Notes under the pieces: model-generated
The model's input: the letters and a program-made list of their open reading frames with translations, nothing else
What the model was told of the DNA's origin: nothing
Databases searched by the model: none
NCBI GenBank assembly: GCA_038125145.1
Contig: JAYPDK010000001.1
Coordinates: 6,488 to 70,487, forward strand
Direction of reading: 5' to 3'
DNA length: 64,000 nucleotides
Source of the DNA: MGIIa-L3 sp038125145
GTDB lineage: Archaea > Thermoplasmatota > Poseidoniia > Poseidoniales > Poseidoniaceae
Shown: positions 14,167-22,428 of the stretch, piece by piece
How the letters are laid out: the number at the start of each line of letters is the position of its first letter
Position numbering within the stretch: position 1 is the first letter of the stretch
Position numbers and translations under genes: made by a program

Positions 14167-16066
14167 GCGGTCACGCATCGTTCAACTCGACGAGTTGACG
14201 ATTGGGCACATCGCTGCCGGCGAGGTTGTTGAACGGCCGGCTCAGGTCGTGAAGGAACTGGTCGAGAACAGCATCGATGCCGGCGCCTCCAGCATTGAGG
14301 TACGCATCGAACGCGGTGGGTTCGACATGATTCGCGTGGAGGACGATGGTCACGGCATCCTCCCGGAGGACCTCAGCCTCGCCCTCGACCGCCACGCCAC
14401 GTCCAAACTTGCACGAAAGGAGGACTTGGCCGCCATCCATACGATGGGCTTCCGCGGCGAGGCCCTGGCATCCATTGGGGTGGTGAGCCACCTCACCCTC
14501 ACCAGCCGCTGTGAAGGCATGGAGGGGGCTGAGGTCCGCATGCAGGAAGGCAAGCGAAGCCACGTCGAGGCCCGAGGTCGTGGACGAGGTACCACCGTGA
14601 CCGTCGAGCGCCTCTTCGCGAACGTCCCCGCCAGGCTCGCGTTTCAGCGCCGGCCCCAGACCGAACACGCGCGTATCGTTGACGTGGTGGTGGACCACGC
14701 GATGGCACACCACGCTGTTGGATTCCGACTCGAGTTGGACGGTCGAGTCGCCCTTGATGTTCCTCCCGTTGACATGGTGGAAGACCGGTTGCACGACCTC
14801 TTGGGGCAGCGCGCTGGTGAATTGCTTCCGCTCCGCCCCCCTCCCGACGACGAAGCGGCACCAGGAGAGGAGCGATGGACTGGATGGATCAGCGCACCAG
14901 ACATCACGCGTGGTAAGGCCGATGACGTTCACGTGCTTGTGAACGGTCGCCCGGTGGCGGCAGGACCCTTCCTCCAAGCCGTTCGACGGGGCTACCGAAC
15001 CCGGCTTATGGTCGGCCGGCATCCTGTCGCGGTGCTTCACCTCAACCTGCCCGCAGAGGAAGTGGACGTCAACGTCCATCCAACCAAGCGTGAGGTCCGC
15101 TTGCGTCACGCATGGCGCGTGCTCGAACGCCTCGAGCGTTCCGTGGCCCACACGCTTCAATCCGTGGCCACCAAACCGGAAAGCGCTGGAGCCATCCCGG
15201 AGTTGTCCGGGCTTGACTCGGTTCGTCAAGAGGTCCTCTCGGTCGATGTCGAACCGTCTGCTCCTCCTCCAGCCTGGGCGCAAGCCGCGGGCGTGGGTCG
15301 GATCGTCGAACCCCCAATCACATCGCCCCGAGAGAACATACCGTCCACGCCTCCACAGGCCACCCTCCCTGGATTGGACGCTGACCCTGTTGCACCGGCC
15401 CTTTCGGAAGCCGAAAGGGACCTCCATCGGCACGCAGGCGATGGAGCGTGTGGACCAACAGAGGAAGCGGCCTTGGAAGGTCAACTGAACGACCTTCCAC
15501 CAATGGAGCCCCTCGGTCAATTCGCTGGAACGTACATGCTCGTGGAAGCAGGAGAAGAATTGCTTCTCATCGACCAGCACGCGCTTCATGAACGGATTCG
15601 ATACGAACGGCTGCGCCATGACGATGCGTTGTGGGAGGGCCAGCGGCGCCTCATCCCCATACCGCTCGACCTTGATGCACGCACCGTCGAACGTGTCCAT
15701 GCGGGGGCCGAACGGCTGCGAGGCATCGGATTTGAATTGGACCTCATCGATGACACGTGGAGCATCACGGCAGCACCGCGCTTGCTTGGTGACGACGCCG
15801 GCGCTTTCCTTCTTGACCTCCTTCAGGACGTCGACGAAGACGGGGCACCGCTCGAAACCGTCGAGCGCCGGCGTGATCATCTCGCGTTCATGACCGCATG
15901 CAGGGGAGCGGTGAAGGCGAATCAACCGCTGACGCGTGCGGAAATGCGACGTTTGTTGGAGGACATGCGGCGCATTCCGAACCCATGGGCCTGCGTTCAT
16001 GGGCGACCAACGGCGCTCCGCCTCGACCGGCACGCCCTCGACCTGCATTTTGGTCGTGAGGGCTGA
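14159..16066 (+). CDS. mutL: DNA mismatch repair protein MutL with endonuclease motif
   Basis: The 635-residue protein couples MutS to strand removal. The N-terminal GHKL ATPase shows ELVENSIDAGA, DDGHGI, and GFRGEALASI. The C-terminal domain has the endonuclease motif DQHA-x2-E-x4-E near 15571-15606 and also ACRGAVKAN and CVHGRPT, which together mark an active nicking MutL rather than the nuclease-free E. coli type. A proline-rich linker of about 100 residues separates the domains. No MutH is seen or expected with this type. The ATG overlaps the end of mutS. Confidence 0.95.
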   Translation: MVERSRIVQLDELTIGHIAAGEVVERPAQVVKELVENSIDAGASSIEVRIERGGFDMIRVEDDGHGILPEDLSLALDRHATSKLARKEDLAAIHTMGFRGEALASIGVVSHLTLTSRCEGMEGAEVRMQEGKRSHVEARGRGRGTTVTVERLFANVPARLAFQRRPQTEHARIVDVVVDHAMAHHAVGFRLELDGRVALDVPPVDMVEDRLHDLLGQRAGELLPLRPPPDDEAAPGEERWTGWISAPDITRGKADDVHVLVNGRPVAAGPFLQAVRRGYRTRLMVGRHPVAVLHLNLPAEEVDVNVHPTKREVRLRHAWRVLERLERSVAHTLQSVATKPESAGAIPELSGLDSVRQEVLSVDVEPSAPPPAWAQAAGVGRIVEPPITSPRENIPSTPPQATLPGLDADPVAPALSEAERDLHRHAGDGACGPTEEAALEGQLNDLPPMEPLGQFAGTYMLVEAGEELLLIDQHALHERIRYERLRHDDALWEGQRRLIPIPLDLDARTVERVHAGAERLRGIGFELDLIDDTWSITAAPRLLGDDAGAFLLDLLQDVDEDGAPLETVERRRDHLAFMTACRGAVKANQPLTRAEMRRLLEDMRRIPNPWACVHGRPTALRLDRHALDLHFGREG

Positions 16067-17356
16067 TCATTCCGTCGCTGCCGTGCAGCGAAGGCCCAAC
16101 GCTGCGACGCGGTCAAGGTACGTTGGGTCGGCGACGTTGTGCAATCGAGGACCTTCAATGGTCGCGCCGGTCGCCGCGGCTAGCGCAACGGCCGTCATCA
16201 TCACCCGGTGGTCGCCATGGGTCCTCACGACGGATTCGGGTCGACGCAGGCGTTGCCCGCCCTCGACGTGCATGCCATCGTCGGTGGCCGTCGCTTCGAT
16301 GCCGAAGGTGGTCAGCAGGTCGACGGTGGAGGAAATTCGATCCGATTCCTTGTGGCGGGCATGAGGCGCTCCACGGATCACGCCACCACCTCCGAGGGCC
16401 AACAACGCTGCAAGAGGACAAATGAGGTCGTTGGCGGCAGCGAGGTCCACGTCAACCTCCCGCGTTGTTTCATTGGGAGCAAGACCGTCCTTGTCCCATG
16501 CAACCCCAAGCGCAGGCGCAAGGTCGTGCAAGATGTCCGCCCCGAGGGCCTCCTTTGCATCCGGCCACCCAACCAAGGACAGGCGAGCGCCGACCGTTCG
16601 CACGTAGAGCATGGCGAACGAAGCCATCGATGCATCACCTGGTAACGTCACCTCCTTTGGAGGCCTCGGTGTCCACGGCGACAGCGAAAGCCTGTCCTTG
16701 CTGAGGCATCCTGGCCAGCCGCACATCGACGCCACGCGCTCGCTCAGCGCTGCGTGCTGGGAACTGCGCACCACCCCGTCGAGCCGCACCTCGTGTTCGC
16801 TGTGCAACAAGGGACTGCTCAAGAGAAGTGCCGAGTATGGCTGGCTGGAACGGTCCCGACGAAGCACCGCCTCCCGGTCCGTGCTGCCCGTCCAAGGTCC
16901 TCGGACCTCCATTGGGAGGCGCTCGTGGCCGTCGCCGCATCGCACCTTCACGCCTTGGTCACGGAGAACGCTGGCAAGGTCGTCGGCACCCCGACGCCGG
17001 AGGGACGCGTCCCCGTCGAGCATCACGGGCACGTCGAGGTGGGAGGCAAGCGCGACAAGCATGCGGAGGGCTGTGCCAGAGTTGCCGGCATGAAGCAGGG
17101 ACGGTGGGCGCACGAAGGGCGCAGCAGGGCGTATCATCCATGCCCCGTCACTGTCCACAACCTCAACGCCGAGTTGGGAAAGGCAACGTCGCATTGAGCG
17201 GGCGTCTTCACCAAGGCCGTCCGCACCGTTCAAACGTAGCTCATGCTCGCTGAGTGCCCCCATCATGAGCCAACGAATGGCGTGGCTTTTCGAAGGTGGT
17301 AGGGCCCAGGTGCCGTCCATGGCCCCGTTCAAGGGAGCAACGTGGAGGACCTCCAC
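16067..17356 (-). CDS. aroA: 3-phosphoshikimate 1-carboxyvinyltransferase (EPSP synthase)
   Basis: The 429-residue enzyme joins shikimate-3-phosphate and phosphoenolpyruvate in aromatic amino acid synthesis. Visible family motifs are PPSKSHAIRW (substrate binding), GNSGTALRMLVAL, and HARHKESDRIS near the C-terminus. The GTG start at 17356 yields the usual first beta strand (MEVLHVAPLNG). An ATG at 17320 would remove it. The gene converges directly on mutL (stop codons adjacent) and is divergent from moaA. A 3-dehydroquinate dehydratase of the same pathway is at 47264, not adjacent. Confidence 0.92.
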   Translation of the reverse strand: MEVLHVAPLNGAMDGTWALPPSKSHAIRWLMMGALSEHELRLNGADGLGEDARSMRRCLSQLGVEVVDSDGAWMIRPAAPFVRPPSLLHAGNSGTALRMLVALASHLDVPVMLDGDASLRRRGADDLASVLRDQGVKVRCGDGHERLPMEVRGPWTGSTDREAVLRRDRSSQPYSALLLSSPLLHSEHEVRLDGVVRSSQHAALSERVASMCGWPGCLSKDRLSLSPWTPRPPKEVTLPGDASMASFAMLYVRTVGARLSLVGWPDAKEALGADILHDLAPALGVAWDKDGLAPNETTREVDVDLAAANDLICPLAALLALGGGGVIRGAPHARHKESDRISSTVDLLTTFGIEATATDDGMHVEGGQRLRRPESVVRTHGDHRVMMTAVALAAATGATIEGPRLHNVADPTYLDRVAALGLRCTAATE

Positions 17357-17497
17357 GAGGTTTTGAGGCCCGCCGTCTGGACGCGCTTTCCACCGCCGTG
17401 CCCATCGATGCGCCACGCATGGAGCACTGGGGGGGGCGGGATGAAGGTTCGTTCTGCCTGAAGGCAGCCTCAAGATGGGGTGGCGTTTCGCTCCCAC

Positions 17498-18502
17498 ATG
17501 GCCGTCCACGACCTTCGTGGACGGGCGCTTGGGGACCTGCGCATCTCCGTGACGGACCGATGCAACCTCAGGTGCACCTACTGCATGCCGCGTGAGTCCT
17601 TTGGACCAAACCACGACTTTCTCCCGAGGTCAGGGTTGCTCACATTTGAGGAGATCCGGGACGTTGTTGTTGCCGCAGCACCGCTTGGCGTGCGCAAACT
17701 TCGCCTGACCGGAGGGGAGCCGTTGCTGCGTCGAGACCTCGAACGGCTCGTGGCCTTGCTTCGGACGGCCGTTCCAGAGGCCGACATCGCGCTGACCACG
17801 AACGGTGTGCTGCTCGCCGGGAAAGCGATGGCACTTGCCCGTGCCGGACTTGACCGGGTCACGGTTTCGCTCGATGCCATGGACGCGTCGGTCTACGCCG
17901 CCATGGCGGATGTGGACCACGGACCGGAGGCGGCGATGGAGGGCATCGAGGCAGCGCTCGATGCGGGGTTGAGCGTGAAGGTCAACTGCGTCGTGCGGGC
18001 TGGCGTGAACGAGCGTGACATTGTCCCACTGGTCCGCACCTTCGGGCCCCGAGGCATCACCGTTCGCTTCATCGAATACATGGACGTTGGAGCCACGAAC
18101 GATTGGAGCATGGCGTCCGTGCTCCCCGGAACAGCGGTGCGTGCCATGATCGAGGAGGTCCACGGCCCACTGAACGCCATCGCGCCCTCGTCCCCGAGCG
18201 ACGTGGCACGCACGTGGAGGACCAAGGAAGGATGGACCTTCGGGTGCATCGATTCGGTGACCACCCCCTTCTGTGGGGACTGCAGCAGGGCCCGCCTTTC
18301 CGCAGACGGTGCGCTGTACACCTGCCTGTTCTCAAACGACGGGCATCCGTTGTTGCCGCTCGTCAGGGAAGGCGCTTCGACCGAAGATTTGCGTCAAGCC
18401 ATCGTCAGCATATGGAGCGGACGAAACGACGCCTACTCTGAGCAACGGAGTGGGTCATCGGAACGCTCGGGTCGCGTTGAGATGTCGTTCATCGGTGGAT
18501 GA
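17498..18502 (+). CDS. moaA: GTP 3',8-cyclase MoaA
   Basis: This 334-residue radical SAM enzyme catalyses the first step of molybdenum cofactor synthesis from GTP. The SAM cluster motif is CNLRCTYC near residue 20, followed by LTGGEPLLR. The second, substrate-binding Fe-S cluster is formed by C-x2-C-x13-C (CGDC, then C in YTCLF). The protein ends IGG, the conserved C-terminal double glycine needed for activity. The ATG at 17498 gives the standard N-terminus. A GTG at 17480 is possible. No other Mo-cofactor genes are in the window. Confidence 0.94.
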   Translation: MAVHDLRGRALGDLRISVTDRCNLRCTYCMPRESFGPNHDFLPRSGLLTFEEIRDVVVAAAPLGVRKLRLTGGEPLLRRDLERLVALLRTAVPEADIALTTNGVLLAGKAMALARAGLDRVTVSLDAMDASVYAAMADVDHGPEAAMEGIEAALDAGLSVKVNCVVRAGVNERDIVPLVRTFGPRGITVRFIEYMDVGATNDWSMASVLPGTAVRAMIEEVHGPLNAIAPSSPSDVARTWRTKEGWTFGCIDSVTTPFCGDCSRARLSADGALYTCLFSNDGHPLLPLVREGASTEDLRQAIVSIWSGRNDAYSEQRSGSSERSGRVEMSFIGG

Positions 18503-18997
18503 TCATCCTTCGATGGCCGGAAGTTGGACATCGAACAGCACCACGCCACTGTCTTGAAGTTGCGAATAGACCATCTTGAGCCGCCACCCACCTGCATCGG
18601 CACCAAGCCGTTCTGAGGCGACAACGAGGTAATCGCCTTGGGTCACGGAGTACCCTGCATCACGGTCATGGAACGTGACGTTGGCCCCGACCACCCCGTA
18701 GACGTCGCTGTCAATCACCCTGCCTGTTTCGACGATCGTCCCGTTTGGATCTGAGAGCGTGTACGTCGTCAATGCTGGGTCCAACGCCTGATCCAAGCTC
18801 GAAAGGCGTACCACGTGGAATCCGTTCTCAAGCCCTCGGATGCTTGCGGTGGCCTGTGGAGGTGACTTCTCGGTGGTGGTCAACGCCCCTTGGAACATGA
18901 GGAACACCATGCTGCTGAGGAGCACGGTGATGGCGAGGAGGAGCACGGTCGCAATGACGGGGCTCACCGCCGCATCGTCGGCGCAGTCCCTCCGCAT
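18503..18997 (-). CDS. archaeal type IV pilin-like secreted protein
   Basis: The 164-residue protein starts MRRDCADDAAVSPVIATVLL, a class III (prepilin-type) signal with the AVSPVIA motif of archaeal pilins and a following hydrophobic helix of about 22 residues. The rest is a beta-rich extracellular head. Cleavage by an archaeal prepilin peptidase is expected just before the hydrophobic helix. A GTG at 19030 would extend the N-terminus. It converges on moaA. A pilus motor ATPase and membrane proteins that could assemble such a pilin lie about 6 kb away at 24295-26859. Confidence 0.75.
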   Translation of the reverse strand: MRRDCADDAAVSPVIATVLLLAITVLLSSMVFLMFQGALTTTEKSPPQATASIRGLENGFHVVRLSSLDQALDPALTTYTLSDPNGTIVETGRVIDSDVYGVVGANVTFHDRDAGYSVTQGDYLVVASERLGADAGGWRLKMVYSQLQDSGVVLFDVQLPAIEG

Positions 18998-19057
18998 GGC
19001 CGCAGGTCGGCCTCGCGGGACTTGAACCACTCGGCGTTCGGCGTGGGGAGGAACGCC

Positions 19058-20200
19058 TCAGAGGACCCACAGCGGCCGGCCACACTCCATCGCGCGGCGG
19101 ATGCCACCGATGGGGCCGAGCATCCGAAGAATGCCTTCCGTCAGCATGTCGTTTCGCATGAACGCGTAGCCGAGTTGCTTCGACCGTAACGAATTCCGAA
19201 GTGCGGGTCCGAAGGTCCACTCCACACGCTTTTGGTAGGCCTCCAGAGGTGCCCCCGCTCGAACGTGGTCAAGGATCGCGTCGGCGGCAAAGCATCCCGA
19301 AACCACGGCCTGGCTGATGCCACCCCCGTTTGACGGCATGACCAGACCCGCCGCGTCGCCGACGGCGAGCGCGTTTCCATCGACCATTCGTCGAACAGGG
19401 CCCCCCATGGGGATCCACCCGCCTCCAACCTCCATGATCTCGAATCCAAGGGTGGAACAGAAGCGTTCGAGGTGGTCCTTCAAGCGGCCATCGAGGTAGC
19501 CTGCACGGACACCAAGGCCCACGTTGGCCGTATCCGGACCCTTGGGGATGATCCATGCGTATCCGGATGGAGCGACGCTTCCAAGGAAGACGTCGAAGGT
19601 GGGTGGCACATCACCACGCACCTGCGCGTACACCGTTGGCACCTGATCCGAGGGCCGGCGAGCAGCGTCCGTCCCGTGCCTCAACCGAGCCACGTGAGCG
19701 AGCGCACCAGAGGCGTCAACGAGATGATCGCAGGTGAGGCGCCCTCCATCGCTCGTCACCAGTACTTCACGACCTGCGCGACGCTGCTGGTGCAGCCGCT
19801 GAAGGGCGACGCCGACACGGAGTTCTGCCCCCGCCTCGACGGCCCGCTCTGCCAGGTGGCCGTCGAATTGGGCGCGGTGCCCCGCGTACGCATCGAGGGA
19901 GAAATCGTAGGATCGACCCGAGGGCAGGAACACCCGCATGGCGTCCAGCCGATGCAAACGGATGCGATCGGGCACATCGAAGGTGTCGATGAGCCACGCA
20001 TGGTCCTCAAGCCCACGGAACGTGTGGACGATTTCACCCCAATTCGGGATGCATTCACCGCACTGTGCCGGGTGCCCGACGACGGCCCGACGTTCAAGCA
20101 CAAGCACGTCCATTCCCGCCTCGGCAAGCCGTCGTGCGCAGCTCGATCCTCCTGGCCCAGCCCCGACAACAACGACGCTTCGATGCTCGATGTCGGGCAT
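19058..20200 (-). CDS. geranylgeranyl reductase family FAD enzyme
   Basis: The 380-residue flavoprotein probably saturates the isoprenoid chains of archaeal membrane lipids. The N-terminal Rossmann motif GAGPGGSSCARRLAEAG binds FAD, the family segment HPAQCGECIP follows, and GDAAGLVMPSNGGGISQA holds the second FAD-binding stretch. Length is typical. It starts 4 bases after the stop of the GGPP synthase gene, so synthesis and reduction of the geranylgeranyl chain are encoded together. The exact lipid substrate cannot be read from sequence. Confidence 0.88.
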   Translation of the reverse strand: MPDIEHRSVVVVGAGPGGSSCARRLAEAGMDVLVLERRAVVGHPAQCGECIPNWGEIVHTFRGLEDHAWLIDTFDVPDRIRLHRLDAMRVFLPSGRSYDFSLDAYAGHRAQFDGHLAERAVEAGAELRVGVALQRLHQQRRAGREVLVTSDGGRLTCDHLVDASGALAHVARLRHGTDAARRPSDQVPTVYAQVRGDVPPTFDVFLGSVAPSGYAWIIPKGPDTANVGLGVRAGYLDGRLKDHLERFCSTLGFEIMEVGGGWIPMGGPVRRMVDGNALAVGDAAGLVMPSNGGGISQAVVSGCFAADAILDHVRAGAPLEAYQKRVEWTFGPALRNSLRSKQLGYAFMRNDMLTEGILRMLGPIGGIRRAMECGRPLWVL

Positions 20201-20204
20201 CGCG

Positions 20205-21188
20205 TCACCTCGTTCGTTCCCCGACCTCTCGGAGCATGTCGAGCATCAGGGGCACGGCTGGTCCAGCTCCGACGCGTTGCAAGGCAGCACCGGCGCGCTC
20301 AAGATGCAAGTCCACCAAGACCTCTGCATACTCCAAGGAGGACGAGCGGTGGAGAAGGTCCATCAGTTCAGGCCAATCGGCTTCCTTGAACGAAGAAAGG
20401 AGGGCGGCGAGCCGGTCTCGTTCGGCACCATGCGAGAGGGTGAGCGCGTGGATGAGGGGGAGGGTCATTTTCCCTTCAACAACGTCGGCTCCACGCGGCT
20501 TGCCCATATCGGGGGAACCCCGGAGGTCGAGCAAATCGTCCACCAGTTGGAAAGCAACACCGAGTTCCTCGCCGAAGGCCCTGAAGTGCTCGGCGTCCTC
20601 GGCGTTCCTTCCGGCGACCAACGCCGCTGCCTGACAGCCGGCGGCGAACGGGCCTGCGGTTTTGCCCCGGACGATGTCCAGGTAATCTTCTGGCGAGGTG
20701 GTCAGGTCATCGATGTGGTCGAGTTGAAGGAATTCTGAGACGGCGATGTCCGAGCAACTCCGAGCCATGATGGACACCACGCGTTCATCGTACCGCCCGC
20801 CGAGACCGAAGCCTTGCACAAACAACCAGTCGCCCGTGATGATGGCTTTCGCGGACCCTGCGAGAAGGTGAACCGTCGTCCGACCGCGGCGCTGGTCGGC
20901 TTCGTCGTTCATATCGTCGTGCACCAGGGTCGCGGTGTGGATCAGTTCGAACGCAAGGGCCAGCGGGAGCACGTCCTCTGGGTCCTTCCCACCCGCAGCC
21001 TCGAACGCGAGCAGCACGAGCAACGGCCTGAGCCGTTTTCCACCGGACAGCAACACGTGCTCTGCGAGGTCAACCACCTCGCCGTCCCCCTGCTCGCGTG
21101 CTGCAGCAAGGTGCGATGCAAGGCACTCGTCAACCCTCTCACGCAAGGAGAGCAGCCGTTCCACCTGCTCGGTGGCCAGCGTGGACAT
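20205..21188 (-). CDS. geranylgeranyl diphosphate synthase (trans-polyprenyl synthase)
   Basis: The 327-residue enzyme elongates allylic diphosphates with isopentenyl diphosphate. The first aspartate motif is LVHDDMNDEADQRRGRTTVH and the second is FQLVDDLLD. GGKRLRPLLVLL precedes them. The residues just before the first motif (IHTAT) are small, consistent with a C20 or longer product. The ATG at 21188 is about 25 bases downstream of a TATA-like element, implying a leaderless mRNA. A GTG three bases earlier is possible. The reductase gene follows after 4 bases. Confidence 0.92.
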   Translation of the reverse strand: MSTLATEQVERLLSLRERVDECLASHLAAAREQGDGEVVDLAEHVLLSGGKRLRPLLVLLAFEAAGGKDPEDVLPLALAFELIHTATLVHDDMNDEADQRRGRTTVHLLAGSAKAIITGDWLFVQGFGLGGRYDERVVSIMARSCSDIAVSEFLQLDHIDDLTTSPEDYLDIVRGKTAGPFAAGCQAAALVAGRNAEDAEHFRAFGEELGVAFQLVDDLLDLRGSPDMGKPRGADVVEGKMTLPLIHALTLSHGAERDRLAALLSSFKEADWPELMDLLHRSSSLEYAEVLVDLHLERAGAALQRVGAGPAVPLMLDMLREVGERTR

Positions 21189-21211
21189 CACTTTCGTCCA
21201 CGAGGGTGGCC

Positions 21212-21219
21212 TTCTTAAC
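21212..21219 (-). promoter_or_regulatory. TATA-like element for the GGPP synthase operon
   Basis: On the minus strand this reads GTTAAGAA, centred about 27 bases before the ATG at 21188. The spacing implies a leaderless transcript. Confidence 0.5.
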
Positions 21220-21255
21220 GGGTGTCGAGCGCCCCGAGGTCATCGAGGGTCGGTG

Positions 21256-22344
21256 ATGGAGGAAGAGGTCGCGCGCTATCTTGTCGCGCTTCCTCCTGAC
21301 GACGATGACATGGCTTCGACGCACGCGAATGGCGTGTTGAGCGGACTCAGCGAACCGACCTTTGTCACCAAACCTTTGCCAAGCATGCACGACGCGGTTC
21401 GGCTCTTGCTTGACGGCGACGTCGACCTCATTGCAGTTTCAGCCACGCAGTGGTCCAGCATGGACAAGACCGGTTTGACGGTGGCGTCCGCCCTCGGCCG
21501 ACGGGAACCCACATGGATCCTCGTGGCCGATGACCGCCCAGACATGCTCGAGCATGGGGCTCGTGTCGGCTGTGATCACCCGTTGCTCCACCGCCAACTT
21601 CGCCGGTTTCGACCAGACCTCTCCCTCGTGAACCCGAACGACGAGGACCCCTCATGGTGCACGCTGCCCGCGGCCGAGCGCATGAGCCGTTGGGAGGAAC
21701 AGCGGACCTCTGGTGACCTCCATGGATACGTGATTCCTCGATCCATGCACCGGTGCTTGGAGGGACGACCGCCCCGTCGGCACACGTTGGGACTCTACCG
21801 TGAGGACCCTACACGGCACCGCTTCGTGCCGCCTCCCTTGGGGGGTTTCACCCTGCTCGTCGCTCGGTCCGGCTTCCCGGCAGCACCTTTGCGCCCGATC
21901 AGCGATGTCGGAGCCTTGCTCGCCCACCGGTTGGAACGCGCCATCCTTGAAGCGATTCCCGAACACCTGCAATCGATAACCGGGGTCCACGTTGAACGGC
22001 GACGCGTCGGAACCCTCCTGCAAGAAGCAGCGAAGGTTGAGGACGAACACGCCATCGAATCGTTGCTTGACCCTGAAGCCAGCCTGAAAACGAAGGGCCA
22101 CCGCCTGGAGATCATCGTCGAAACCCTCGGCGTCGATGGACGAGGTGCAGCAGCCAGCGAACGTGTGTTTCCGGAAGCGGAAGCACATTCCGGCATGGTC
22201 CGTGCCCTGGAAGAATGGTCCGAACTTCTTGATGCGATGACCACCGACCACGAGGAGTTGGGCCGCGGGGTGCATTACATGGGAGAATTCGAGGAGGCGT
22301 ACGCTGCAGCCCACCCTTCGATGATGCGCTTGGAAGAGGAATGA
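21256..22344 (+). CDS. degenerate HemC-like (porphobilinogen deaminase-fold) protein
   Basis: This 362-residue protein follows the order of porphobilinogen deaminase. LLLDGDVDLIAVSA is followed by TGLTVASALGRREPTWILV, then EHGARVGCDHPLLHRQLRRF and RPDLSLVNP, and a third region with PPPLGGFTLLVARSG. The catalytic aspartate segment (normally HS-x-KD-x-P) is replaced by AVSATQWSSM, and no cofactor-attachment cysteine context is seen, so it is unlikely to make hydroxymethylbilane. The last 100 residues are charged and helical without a known match. A ligand-binding or structural role is possible. The assignment rests on motif order and is moderate. Confidence 0.5.
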   Translation: MEEEVARYLVALPPDDDDMASTHANGVLSGLSEPTFVTKPLPSMHDAVRLLLDGDVDLIAVSATQWSSMDKTGLTVASALGRREPTWILVADDRPDMLEHGARVGCDHPLLHRQLRRFRPDLSLVNPNDEDPSWCTLPAAERMSRWEEQRTSGDLHGYVIPRSMHRCLEGRPPRRHTLGLYREDPTRHRFVPPPLGGFTLLVARSGFPAAPLRPISDVGALLAHRLERAILEAIPEHLQSITGVHVERRRVGTLLQEAAKVEDEHAIESLLDPEASLKTKGHRLEIIVETLGVDGRGAAASERVFPEAEAHSGMVRALEEWSELLDAMTTDHEELGRGVHYMGEFEEAYAAAHPSMMRLEEE

Positions 22345-22389
22345 AGGTCGTCAGTCGGCCGTTGAACGGTCGTGTTTGGTGCGAATCCC

Positions 22390-22397
22390 CATATACC
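22390..22397 (+). promoter_or_regulatory. TATA-like element for the SAP-repeat gene
   Basis: The sequence is CATATACC, centred about 36 bases before the ATG at 22429. This spacing supports that ATG over earlier in-frame starts. Confidence 0.4.
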
Positions 22398-22428
22398 CAC
22401 AGGCGTGGAATTGGAACGGGTTGAAGCA

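Noticed and set aside
14171..16048. 625-codon open frame on the minus strand opposite mutL
   Set aside because: It is a GC-driven shadow: mutL on the plus strand has all family motifs, and the antisense translation shows none.
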